Of a stretch of 64,000 nucleotides of DNA, positions 51,861-60,136 are shown one piece after another. Position 1 is the stretch's first letter. Each line of letters starts with the position of its first letter. This DNA comes from Anaerolineaceae bacterium (GTDB taxonomy: Bacteria > Chloroflexota > Anaerolineae > Anaerolineales > Anaerolineaceae), in NCBI GenBank assembly GCA_030653365.1, contig JAURZL010000018.1, positions 124,001 through 188,000 of the forward strand, read 5' to 3'. The position numbers and the translations under genes were made by a program. The notes below the pieces were generated by a model. The model saw only the letters and a program-made list of their open reading frames with translations. It did no database searches and was not told where the DNA came from.

Positions 51861-52243
51861 CAATCACCTCTTTGAGCTTCTCTACCATGGTAATCCTTAG
51901 TTTCTTCGTACAGACCATATTTTATTAATAAATCCCTGATATCACGACGTTTCATTAATTTGATTTTGATATCAGGATATAGTTCATTCATTAACCGTAA
52001 TTTTTTATTCTTTATCGTAGCTAATTGAGGTCGTAAGGTTGTTAATTCCACAAATAGATCCTGGTCTGGTAAATAGAAATCAGGTGAAAAAGCTAACTTT
52101 ACCTTTCCCTTTTCATTCCGCTCCAAATCAAATGTTCTTGGTTCGTATTGCCAAACAACTCCATAAAAATCCAGTATTCTTGCGAACATCTCTTCCGCAG
52201 GATGAGAGAATTGAACTGGTTTAGAATTTTCAATGGTAGCCAT
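51860..52243 (-). CDS. Small PD-(D/E)XK nuclease-like protein
   Basis: The protein has 127 residues. The pattern WQYEPRTF, then FSPDFYLPDQDLFVELTT, is that of a restriction-endonuclease-like fold, with Asp in SPDFYL and Glu in VELTT; the usual Glu-x-Lys is replaced by Glu-x-Thr. A helix with AEEMFARILDFYGV precedes it. I can suggest a nuclease-related fold but not a reaction. It sits between the kinase-like gene (7-base gap) and hpt (1-base overlap), so all three are translationally coupled. Confidence 0.62.
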   Translation of the reverse strand: MATIENSKPVQFSHPAEEMFARILDFYGVVWQYEPRTFDLERNEKGKVKLAFSPDFYLPDQDLFVELTTLRPQLATIKNKKLRLMNELYPDIKIKLMKRRDIRDLLIKYGLYEETKDYHGREAQRGD

Positions 52244-52250
52244 ATGATCC

Positions 52251-52799
52251 CTAAAAGTTAATAACCCACCGGGCGATTTTTTCTATCTCAAAATTATCTG
52301 TATTAATTGTCAGGTGATATAAAGATGGATCATTCCAATCAACGTGATAAAATCGCTTGATGAAGTCTTGCCGGTATCGATCACTCTCCTGGATTTGGGC
52401 TAAAGCTGCTTTTTCACTAACATTTTTTGATTTCTGAATATTCTTGATTCGCGTATTGAGACTTGCTATAACCCTCACATGCAAGCAATCTGAAAATTCT
52501 TTTAAAATCATTTGACTTGCCCTGCCAACGATGACAACGTTTCCTTTTTCAGCTTTTTGAATGACAACCTGCTTTAGCGCAACCTGGTATTTTTTACACG
52601 TATCGTCATCCATACTTATCCCCAACATTCCCAGTTCATCTATTACCGCTAATGCCATGTCAGGTGCGCCAATTTGGACTGCAGCCTGATTAACCACTTC
52701 TCTCCAAATCAATTGATATCCACTTAATTCAGCGAGTTTGATTGCTAGCTTACTCCCCCCACTTCCATATTGCCTTGAAATGGTGTAAATGGATACCAT
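52251..52799 (-). CDS. Cytidylate kinase-like P-loop protein
   Basis: The N-terminus YTISRQYGSGGSKLAIKLAE has the form of the cytidylate-kinase-like family (AAA-type P-loop with SGG in place of GKS). LIWREVVNQAA, VVIVGRASQMILKEF and RVIASLNTRIKNIQ follow the same family. These proteins are usually annotated cytidylate kinase-like, but the substrate is not known. Length is 182 residues. It is the first gene of the minus-strand set ending with hpt, which suggests nucleotide metabolism. Confidence 0.78.
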   Translation of the reverse strand: MVSIYTISRQYGSGGSKLAIKLAELSGYQLIWREVVNQAAVQIGAPDMALAVIDELGMLGISMDDDTCKKYQVALKQVVIQKAEKGNVVIVGRASQMILKEFSDCLHVRVIASLNTRIKNIQKSKNVSEKAALAQIQESDRYRQDFIKRFYHVDWNDPSLYHLTINTDNFEIEKIARWVINF

Positions 52800-52894
52800 C
52801 GAGACCTCCTGTTTCCCTGTAATTTTGATTATAGCATTACCGGATAAGACATGAGGTTATATTTGTTTATCTTCTGAAATCAATAATCAAGGAA

Positions 52895-52983
52895 ATGTAT
52901 CTCATAAATAATCAGCGGTTTTGTTTTTTTGGTGAGCAAATTCCCGCTAAAAAAACCACCTGCCCCGGTTTATTGATATGATG
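52895..52983 (+). repeat. Dispersed intergenic repeat, copy 5
   Basis: It shares ATGTATCTCATAAATAATCA, CCCGCTAAAAAAACCACC and CCCCGGTTTATTGATATGAT with the others. AGCGG (52914-52918) can pair with CCGCT (52946-52950), keeping the stem with different bases. It lies between divergent genes and points toward the PFK-like gene. Confidence 0.68.
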
Positions 52984-53035
52984 CAAAGAAATGATATATT
53001 TAAATGGTAAAAATAATTGGTAATTAGGAGAAAGT

Positions 53036-54148
53036 ATGGCTGGAAAAATAGGAATACTCACAGCTGGAAATGATGTTCCAGGGCTTAATGCAGCGATTCG
53101 TGCAATTGGAAAAACTGCCCAAAATTTGTACAAAATGGAAATCATTGGTTTTTTGGATGGATTCAAAGGATTGATTGAAAATCGGTACATTCCTTTAAAA
53201 GGGACTGAATTCTCAGGAATACTTACCACCGGTGGTACTATTCTGGGCACAAGTCATGATCTACCTGTAATTTCTTTTGAAAATACAGAAATGCTGGATG
53301 CTGCAATATCAACATTTAAAACCCACAAACTAGATGCCCTGGTTTGCCTTGGAGGAGCTGAAATGCAAGTTGGAACACTCAGTCTTTCTCAAGCAGGACT
53401 TAACGTAATCGGAATTCCAAAATCAATCGATAATGATGTGTTTGGTACCGATTTTACAATTGGTTTTGATACAGCTTTATCCGTAGCAACAGAAGCAATC
53501 GATCGCCTTCACAGTACAGCTCATAGTCACCACAGAATCATCGTTGTTGAGATTCTTGGAAAACACACCGGGTGGTTAACCCTTGGAGCAGGGATGGCAG
53601 GTGGAGCAGATGTTATTCTCTTACCTGAAATTCCATATAGTTTAAATAAAATTTCCAACGCCATTCTGGATAGAAATAAAGCAGGAAAGAGATTTAGCAT
53701 TATTGCAGTATCTGAAGGTGCTTTGACACAAGAAAGTGCTGCTTTTTTCCAGCGGAATCGAGAGACAAATATTCGATTACGGACAGGAAACGAAAGACAA
53801 GAAATAGAATCAAGATTAGATGCAATTGAAAATGAATATGCAGATAACACCAACTTGTTGTCTCATGTTCTCCATCAAAAAACCGGATTGGATACACGCA
53901 TCACAATTCTTGGATTTTTATTGAGAGGAGGTGTTCCATCCTCTATCGATCGAATGAGAGCAACGCAATTTGGTACAAATTGCGTTGAAATGATTGATCA
54001 AGGTCATTTCAGCATCATGTTAACATTAAACAACTTTCAAATAGAAACAATCCCCTTGAAAGATGTTGCTGGAAAGCATAAACCCTTACCAACCGACCAT
54101 CTGTGGCTGCAAGCCGCGCGTAACGTCGGAACATGCTTCGGGGATTAA
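53036..54148 (+). CDS. Phosphofructokinase-family protein with altered donor-site motif
   Basis: The fold of ATP/PPi-dependent 6-phosphofructokinase is clear: NDVPGLNAAIRAIGK, LTTGGTILGTSHD, PKSIDNDVFGTDFTIGFDTA, SSHRI-type sequence HSHHRIIVVEILGKHTGWLTL and a C-terminal LGFLLRGGVPSSIDRM. The motif that holds phosphate and magnesium, normally GGDGS, reads GGAEMQ, and the first GGD is GND. The Lys in PKSIDND is the PPi-type residue. Activity or substrate may therefore differ from normal PFK. Length is 370 residues. The ATG is behind TAGGAGA. It leads an operon with the next two genes. Confidence 0.84.
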   Translation: MAGKIGILTAGNDVPGLNAAIRAIGKTAQNLYKMEIIGFLDGFKGLIENRYIPLKGTEFSGILTTGGTILGTSHDLPVISFENTEMLDAAISTFKTHKLDALVCLGGAEMQVGTLSLSQAGLNVIGIPKSIDNDVFGTDFTIGFDTALSVATEAIDRLHSTAHSHHRIIVVEILGKHTGWLTLGAGMAGGADVILLPEIPYSLNKISNAILDRNKAGKRFSIIAVSEGALTQESAAFFQRNRETNIRLRTGNERQEIESRLDAIENEYADNTNLLSHVLHQKTGLDTRITILGFLLRGGVPSSIDRMRATQFGTNCVEMIDQGHFSIMLTLNNFQIETIPLKDVAGKHKPLPTDHLWLQAARNVGTCFGD

Positions 54149-54173
54149 TCCAATCACTGATACAATTCTTCCT

Positions 54174-55868
54174 ATGTTTTTACCGACAACAATTACTGAA
54201 TTAAAAAAATTAGGTTGGGATCACCTAGATATCATCCTGGTTTCAGGTGATAGTTACATCGATAGCCCTTATATGGGAATATCAGTTATCGGTCATATTT
54301 TGGTTGATGCAGGTTTTAAGGTTGGTATCATTGCACAACCGGGTATTTCGCATGCTGATGATATTTCCCGATTAGGTGAACCGAAATTATTTTGGGGTAT
54401 CTCAGCAGGAAGTATTGATTCGATGGTGGCAAATTATACAGCATCACTTAAAAAACGAAAAAGTGATGACTATACACCTGGGGGTGTCAACAATAAACGG
54501 CCTGATCGAGCAACTGTTGTTTATACTAACTTAATAAAAAGGTATTTCAAGTCTAATAAACCCATAGTTCTGGGTGGTCTGGAAGCCAGCCTGAGAAGAA
54601 TTGCCCATTATGATTACTGGAATGATAAGATCAGGAGATCCATTTTATTTGATGCAAAAGCTGATTATCTTTTTTATGGGATGGCTGATCGGTCAATTGT
54701 AGAATTTGCGAATGCACTTAAGCACAAACAGGATCCAAAAACGATTCGAGGATTGTGCTTTATTAGTAATGAACCTGTTGAAGATTATTTACAAATCCCC
54801 TCATTTGAAGAAGTCAGTTCAGATAAATTAGCGTATGTTGATAGCTTCGAAATTTTTTATAAAAACAATGATCCAATCACATCCAGAGGTCTGGTACAGG
54901 CTCATGGTGATCGTTACCTGGTTCAGAATCCCCCAGCTTTCTTTTTGAATCAGGAGGAGTTGGATAAAGTTTATGCACTCCCATACGAAAGAAATCAACA
55001 TCCTTATTACGAAAAAATAGGAAAAGTAAAGGCACTTGAAACGATTCAGTTTTCAGTAAGTACTCATCGGGGTTGTTATGGAGAATGTAATTTCTGTGCA
55101 ATCGCTGTCCACGAAGGAAGAACAATTCGCTGGCGTAGTCAAGAATCCATCGTGAAAGAGGTTGTAAATATAACGAAACACCCTGGATTTAAAGGTATCA
55201 TCCAGGATCTGGGCGGACCAACAGCGAATATGTATGGGTATGAATGTAAAAAGAAAACCACTCGCGGTGTGTGTCTGGATAGAAGGTGCATTTCTCCTGA
55301 AATATGCACAGCATTAAGACCCAACCATCGCCCTCAATTGGAATTGCTAAAAGCGGTACGTGATCTTCCCAATGTGAAAAAAGTATTTGTCGCATCCGGT
55401 ATACGTTATGATCTGTTAATGAATGATCGGCAATATGGCAACAAATACCTCGAAGAAATATTAGAGTATCACGTATCGGGACAGTTAAAAATTGCTCCCG
55501 AACATACGGAGGATAACATCCTCGAATTGATGGGAAAACCCAGTTCTGAGAAACTACTTGAATTTAAAAATCGGGTGGATGGTCTTAATAAAAAATTAGG
55601 AAAAAACCAATTCCTTACGTATTATTTCATCGCTGCATATCCAGGTTGTTCAGAAAGAGACATGCAAAGGTTAAAAGTTTTTACATCTGAAAGATTGAAG
55701 GTCAATCCCGAACAAGTGCAAATCTTTACTCCTACCCCTTCTACCTATGCAAGTGTTATGTATTACACGGAAATAAACCCGTTCACGAAAGAACCTATAT
55801 TCGTGGAAAAATCAATTAGTAAAAAAACAAAACAGAAAGAAATATTGGTGAAGAAACCAAATGTATAA
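54174..55868 (+). CDS. ygiQ: YgiQ family (UPF0313) radical SAM protein
   Basis: This is a large radical SAM protein of unknown reaction. The N-terminal domain has WDHLDIILVSGDSYIDSP, then VLGGLEASLRRIAHYDYW. The cluster motif is STHRGCYGECNFCAIAVHEG (Cys-x3-Cys-x2-Cys). A second Cys set (CLDRRCISPEIC) and SGQLKIAPEHTED are typical of YgiQ. Start is ATG 54174; earlier in-frame codons fall inside the PFK-like gene. Length about 564 residues is normal-short for the family. It overlaps the methyltransferase gene by 8 bases. Confidence 0.9.
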   Translation: MFLPTTITELKKLGWDHLDIILVSGDSYIDSPYMGISVIGHILVDAGFKVGIIAQPGISHADDISRLGEPKLFWGISAGSIDSMVANYTASLKKRKSDDYTPGGVNNKRPDRATVVYTNLIKRYFKSNKPIVLGGLEASLRRIAHYDYWNDKIRRSILFDAKADYLFYGMADRSIVEFANALKHKQDPKTIRGLCFISNEPVEDYLQIPSFEEVSSDKLAYVDSFEIFYKNNDPITSRGLVQAHGDRYLVQNPPAFFLNQEELDKVYALPYERNQHPYYEKIGKVKALETIQFSVSTHRGCYGECNFCAIAVHEGRTIRWRSQESIVKEVVNITKHPGFKGIIQDLGGPTANMYGYECKKKTTRGVCLDRRCISPEICTALRPNHRPQLELLKAVRDLPNVKKVFVASGIRYDLLMNDRQYGNKYLEEILEYHVSGQLKIAPEHTEDNILELMGKPSSEKLLEFKNRVDGLNKKLGKNQFLTYYFIAAYPGCSERDMQRLKVFTSERLKVNPEQVQIFTPTPSTYASVMYYTEINPFTKEPIFVEKSISKKTKQKEILVKKPNV

Positions 55869-56985
55869 TATCTTTTTAGTTGTTCCACCAGGGATCGAAC
55901 AAATCGCAATAGATGAAGTTAATCAACTTTCAAAACAACTTCAAATTTCAAATCAAATTAATAGTCTAGAATTTGAATGTGATTTGGACAAGATTTACAA
56001 ACTTAATTTACTATTAAGAATTCCTAATCGCATACTTATCCGGTTTGCTGACTTTGAAGCCACAACTTTTCAAGATTTGTTTAAAAAAGCAGTACGGCTC
56101 CCCTGGAAACAGTTCTTAAAAAAAGATATCAACGTAAATATTCGCACAACTTGTCATAAGTCAAAACTATATCATAACGATGCTGTGACACAAAGAATTC
56201 ATCAGGCAATAGAATCCAATTTATCGACAAGTGTGAAATTAATCAAAGGTGAATCTGAAGAAATACATGTAAAAAACCAGTTGATCATTGTTCGCTTGTT
56301 CCATGATAAAGTGACAATCAGTATTGATTCCTCTGGAAATCCTTTATATATGCGAGGGTATCGTGAGATTGTTTCAAAAGCACCGATCCGAGAAAACCTT
56401 GCTGCCAGCTTATTACTGGCCTCTGGTTGGACACCCGAAATTCCACTGATCGATCCTTTTTGTGGTTCAGGGACAATTCCTATCGAAGCAGCGTTAATAG
56501 CCAAAAATCAACCTCCCGGTTTATACAGAGACTTTGCATTCGAAAACTGGCCAGGTTTTAAACAAAGTGATTGGCAAGCAATTCGAAGAACGTATATTGA
56601 TAATATATTGGAAAAGAAAATTAATATTTTTGGAAGCGATCGTGATCAAGGATCAATAGAGATTTCAATTAAAAATGCAAAGAAAGCGAAAGTTGAACAA
56701 CTAATCGAATGGAAAACTCAATCCATCTCGGATGTCATTCCATATAATCTACCAGGTTGGGTCATCACAAATCCTCCCTATGGGGTAAGGATTTCCTCAA
56801 ACAAAGATATTCGAAATCTTTATGCGCAATTTGGAAACCAAATGCGGGAAAAATTCTCTGAATGGCAAGTGTTATTCTTGTGCAATAGTCTAGCTCTGGC
56901 AAATCAAACAAAATTAAAACCAAAAAGCCTGTTTTCATTTTCCAATGGTGGAATTAATGTACAGGCTTTTTATGGAAAGAATTAA
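55861..56985 (+). CDS. THUMP-domain class I SAM methyltransferase (RlmL/23S rRNA type)
   Basis: An N-terminal THUMP-like RNA-binding region (residues about 50-155) is followed by a Rossmann methyltransferase: PIRENLAASLLLASGW, the SAM-binding LIDPFCGSGTIPIEAALIA, FGSDRDQGSIEISIKNAKKA, and the catalytic VITNPPYGVRI. The family modifies guanine N2 in rRNA (RlmL) or tRNA. Target is not certain. It shares an ATG with the end of the YgiQ gene (GTATAA overlap), giving an operon of PFK-like, YgiQ-like and methyltransferase. Confidence 0.9.
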   Translation: MYNIFLVVPPGIEQIAIDEVNQLSKQLQISNQINSLEFECDLDKIYKLNLLLRIPNRILIRFADFEATTFQDLFKKAVRLPWKQFLKKDINVNIRTTCHKSKLYHNDAVTQRIHQAIESNLSTSVKLIKGESEEIHVKNQLIIVRLFHDKVTISIDSSGNPLYMRGYREIVSKAPIRENLAASLLLASGWTPEIPLIDPFCGSGTIPIEAALIAKNQPPGLYRDFAFENWPGFKQSDWQAIRRTYIDNILEKKINIFGSDRDQGSIEISIKNAKKAKVEQLIEWKTQSISDVIPYNLPGWVITNPPYGVRISSNKDIRNLYAQFGNQMREKFSEWQVLFLCNSLALANQTKLKPKSLFSFSNGGINVQAFYGKN

Positions 56986-56992
56986 TTATTTA

Positions 56993-57499
56993 CTACCGTC
57001 TCACTGGTACTTCAATATCTATTTTCACTGCTTCATCTTGAACATAGATCGCCTTAATTAATGCGTTTTCTCCTGCTTGATCAACCTGATCACGAATTAA
57101 TTCGGATAATTTTTCATTAATATTCTTTACAAAATCACTGGCAAGATCCAGACCAGGGATATTCACCCAGGTGATCTCCACTTTTGGTTGTTCATTTTCC
57201 ATGGTAAAGGTCAATTCAATTTCCCCATTCACCCGTGTTGAATTTGGGAGACCGTAAAAACCTATCAATTTAATTTTATCGGGTTCGATAAACTGGATAT
57301 CCTGCACTTCTACTAATAATTCAGTATCTGAGACGTTTCCGGCAATTACCTGAGCATTGTTGATTATTTGCAGTAGGTTATCTCGTTTTAATGTAATTGT
57401 CATGGCAATATTTCCGTCTCGAAATCCCAAATTACAAGCCAAGCTCGTGAAAATTAACAGAAATAAAAGTATAAAAAAAGCATGATTATTCTTTTTCAT
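56993..57499 (-). CDS. Uncharacterised lipoprotein (168 residues)
   Basis: A signal peptide FFILLFLLIFTSLAC ends in a lipobox (SLAC), so it is an outer-surface lipoprotein. The mature part alternates beta-strands (TELLVEVQDIQFIEPDKIKL, GEIELTFTMENEQPKVEITW) and one helix, without known catalytic residues. It looks like a small beta-barrel or YceI/LppX-like lipid-binding fold, but this is only a guess. It converges with the methyltransferase gene. Confidence 0.65.
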   Translation of the reverse strand: MKKNNHAFFILLFLLIFTSLACNLGFRDGNIAMTITLKRDNLLQIINNAQVIAGNVSDTELLVEVQDIQFIEPDKIKLIGFYGLPNSTRVNGEIELTFTMENEQPKVEITWVNIPGLDLASDFVKNINEKLSELIRDQVDQAGENALIKAIYVQDEAVKIDIEVPVRR

Positions 57500-57612
57500 A
57501 AATGCTTACTCCTTTTCTAAATCTTGATTACGTACGATTTTCCAACATCAATTTTTAGTTCCGCTATTGTAACCGAAAGATGCATTAACACTAAGCAGGT
57601 TGTAAAATCTAC

Positions 57613-57650
57613 AAAAAGAGGCTCAAGAATAATTCCTGAGCCTCTTTGTC
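57613..57650 (-). terminator. Terminator of the HtrA-like gene
   Basis: AAAGAGGCTCA / TGAGCCTCTTT (57615-57625 with 57637-57647) with inner pairing GAAT/ATTC. Read on the minus strand, it is followed by TTTTTGT. It lies just after the HtrA-like stop. Confidence 0.85.
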
Positions 57651-57668
57651 CTTAATTGAGTTTAAATA

Positions 57669-59267
57669 TTATGGAAGGGATCCTACCACATCAAATGTTC
57701 TCAAAATTTCATCTAGCGCTACAAGATCAGAGTCAGACAATACTTGAACCATTACCGTTGCCAAAAATGAAGTCTCGTTTGTGAGCGGTCTTGCCGCCAG
57801 AACAATAATAGTACTGCGTGCACTACCACAATTTATAAAGACATCATAAGAACCGAGAAAACCACTATCTTCATATGGGTATCTCCCATCGATCGTACAA
57901 TCTGCTGAAAAGGTCTCCCGGTAAACATCCAAAAGTTGAATATATCCAGCCAATCGAGCGACATCATCAGATACCCCAAAGAATACCCCAGGTTCATCGA
58001 ATGTATTGAAAAACGCATCAATATCAGCTGCTGCTACAATACTCGATCCTATGATGTCATTTCCATCATACCAGGGCTCCCCACTCACCTCTCCCCATGC
58101 TGTTGGAATTGATACTTCAATAGCACCATAATCATCGGTCACAGTAACAAATTCAGAGTAACTTCCACTTTGCCCACCTACATCACTTTCCAATTCTTGA
58201 GCAAAGGAAAACTTTGTTTCAAGTTTGTTGCCATTCAACTGACCAGAGAGGTATTCTTGTGTGTCAAATCGAAGGACTTCAATAGCAATAGTGTCTTGAG
58301 GATTTCTTGACCTTAGTATGTCACAATAATCTGCCATGGTTCCATCTAACCCAAGAACCAGTCCTTCCATGGTGGTTAAAATATCACCACCCTGTAATCC
58401 AGCCTTATCAGCAGGAGAACCAGATTTTACCGAGGAAACCCAAACACCGCTGATTGAACCATCCTCGGAAACAACAGTTTGTCCATTGATACCGATTGAC
58501 TCATAATCCGCCCCCAATCTCATTTTTTCAATCACAGAAACAGCATCCTGCACTCGAATGGCAAAATTCTGATCAAATGTATCATTTCCAGCATAATTAA
58601 CACCAACTACTTTCCCTTCAGAAGTAATTAAGGGACCACCTGAATTTCCTCCCCGAATCCTGGCATCGTGTTCAATGACAGCATCAATAGAGGCCCAGGA
58701 AGATTCCCCACCAGCGCTGGATTTTGAAATAATCCCTTTCGTGAGAGTATATTCTGGATCACCAAGTGGAAATCCAGCAGCGTAAACCTCCATGCCAGGG
58801 TCAATTTCACCTTCGTAATAACCCATATAGGAAAAACCGTCACCTTCGATATCGATCACCGCTAAATCCCAGCATTCTGATACGCCTAACACCCGCGCAT
58901 TTCTGGGTTGAGATTCTCCAGCAACCCAAACTTTGAGTAAAGCAGCGCCGGTAACCACATGATTGTTTGTCACAGCGATCCCACTTGGGTCAATAATAAA
59001 TCCTGTTCCCCTTCCTGCTGCATTGTAAACGCTGCCTAATTGGGGATCGACAAAGCTACCTTGCGCTTCAATTTGGACAGTAGCGTTTTTAGCTCCTTCC
59101 AAAGAAGTAACCATTCCAGTTTGAGATGGGGTTTGTGGTACATCTACCTGAAGAGTCTCTTGCGGTGGGATTGGTGTTGGATCTTCATCTCCCCCAACTG
59201 AAAAACCACAAGATAGAGTTAACGCTGCTATAACAAACAAGCTTAATAAAATTTGTATTTTTTTCAT
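57669..59267 (-). CDS. HtrA-like lipoprotein serine protease with PDZ domain
   Basis: The signal peptide LFVIAALTLSC is a lipobox type. A short Pro/Thr linker leads to the trypsin-like domain with catalytic His in VTNNHVVTGA, Asp in ECWDLAVIDIEG and Ser in IRGGNSGGPLITSEG. A PDZ domain follows at about 255-340 (VWVSSVKSGSPADKAGLQGG). The last 180 residues form a further domain with two cysteines (FSADCTIDG, VFINCGSA), not recognised. The protein acts in extracytoplasmic protein quality control, anchored to the membrane. Length is 532 residues. Confidence 0.92.
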   Translation of the reverse strand: MKKIQILLSLFVIAALTLSCGFSVGGDEDPTPIPPQETLQVDVPQTPSQTGMVTSLEGAKNATVQIEAQGSFVDPQLGSVYNAAGRGTGFIIDPSGIAVTNNHVVTGAALLKVWVAGESQPRNARVLGVSECWDLAVIDIEGDGFSYMGYYEGEIDPGMEVYAAGFPLGDPEYTLTKGIISKSSAGGESSWASIDAVIEHDARIRGGNSGGPLITSEGKVVGVNYAGNDTFDQNFAIRVQDAVSVIEKMRLGADYESIGINGQTVVSEDGSISGVWVSSVKSGSPADKAGLQGGDILTTMEGLVLGLDGTMADYCDILRSRNPQDTIAIEVLRFDTQEYLSGQLNGNKLETKFSFAQELESDVGGQSGSYSEFVTVTDDYGAIEVSIPTAWGEVSGEPWYDGNDIIGSSIVAAADIDAFFNTFDEPGVFFGVSDDVARLAGYIQLLDVYRETFSADCTIDGRYPYEDSGFLGSYDVFINCGSARSTIIVLAARPLTNETSFLATVMVQVLSDSDLVALDEILRTFDVVGSLP

Positions 59268-59536
59268 TCCTACTCCTTGGAAAAATTATTAATTTAAAAA
59301 ATCGGTGCGTCAGCGAAGAAATGATGAAAAATTGAAATTAATAAAAATTTAATAGCTGATACCGATTAATTTATTTTGATTATTATTTCTAGTACTTATT
59401 TAGTCTGTTTTAAATAATTTGTATAATGTTTATAGATTTTATCTTATTAGAAATCATTAATATTTATCAGAATATTCGTTTTTATTTATGTTGGATAATT
59501 AATAAAAAAATTACCTGATCTTGGACTGATCGGAAA
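59268..59536. other. Intergenic stretch with no feature seen
   Basis: This strongly AT-rich sequence lies between the HtrA-like gene start and repeat copy 6. It should contain the minus-strand promoter of the HtrA-like gene; I could not single out boxes. No RNA fold, repeat or open frame was convincing. Confidence 0.5.
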
Positions 59537-59616
59537 AGAATTCATCAGAGGTCAGCGTACTTTTGGTGGAAATCTCGACCAAAAACACCCTAAAACCCCA
59601 GATTATTGCGGTGATA
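59537..59616 (+). repeat. Dispersed intergenic repeat, copy 6
   Basis: It matches the family at TTTTGGTGGAAATCTCGACC, CAAAAACACCCTAAAACCCC and AGATTATTGCGGTGATAC. It lies immediately downstream of a broken minus-strand gene, with TATATAAATTT 10 nt after its end. Confidence 0.6.
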
Positions 59617-59654
59617 CAGAACTTATATAAATTTAAATATGAATGTTGAATTTG

Positions 59655-59872
59655 TTTTCGAGCGTTTAATTTTGGCAGAACCTTTAATACCATCTCCTGT
59701 TTGATCCCAGCTTGTTTCGCTTGTGGCAAATCCAAAAGAGATTTCAATGTCTTGCTTTTGCCAAACCGATCATAGGGTTCTTTGAGACACCAGGAGCATA
59801 TTTATCCAAAATCTCAACCGCTTTAGCATCATTAAACATTTCGCCAAATTTTGTATCTAATGTAAACGCCAT
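59655..59872 (-). pseudogene. Broken small helical protein gene (one-base deletion)
   Basis: From ATG 59872, behind AAGGAGAATGAA, the frame gives a start MAFTLDTKFGEMFNDAKAVE and then LDKYAPGVSKNPMIGLAKA before a stop at 59746-59744. The rest, TLKSLLDLPQAKQAGIKQEM and VLKVLPKLNAR, continues in another frame. Restoring one G (AAAGGC instead of AAAGC near 59755) rejoins a protein of about 72 residues resembling a small helical domain often attached to bacterial glycosidases or esterases. The reading frame has no clear stop after the homology, and repeat copy 6 lies just beyond. It could also be an assembly error. Confidence 0.68.
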
Positions 59873-60000
59873 TTCATTCTCCTTGATAAATTAATTCCCA
59901 AGTAATCGAAAGTCATAAAAACAATCGCATCTTCCATTTTCATTTTTGTAAGCTACCTTGAAAGCGATCTCAATCAATTATTTTTTTTGATCGTGATAAA

Positions 60001-60084
60001 GTATCTTTTCAATTATGAACGATATGGGTGTTTATGATGGTTATTTGATCAGAAACAACCGCCAACTCTGATTTATTGAGATGG
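60001..60084 (+). repeat. Dispersed intergenic repeat, copy 7
   Basis: It shares GTATCTTTTCAAT with copy 4 and AACAACCGCC plus TGATTTATTGAGATGG with the rest. It is the last element before the mevalonate-pathway gene on the same strand. Confidence 0.68.
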
Positions 60085-60136
60085 AACATGATAAACTTAA
60101 ACATATGCACTAAAGTTGGAAGAAAGTAGAGGTAAT

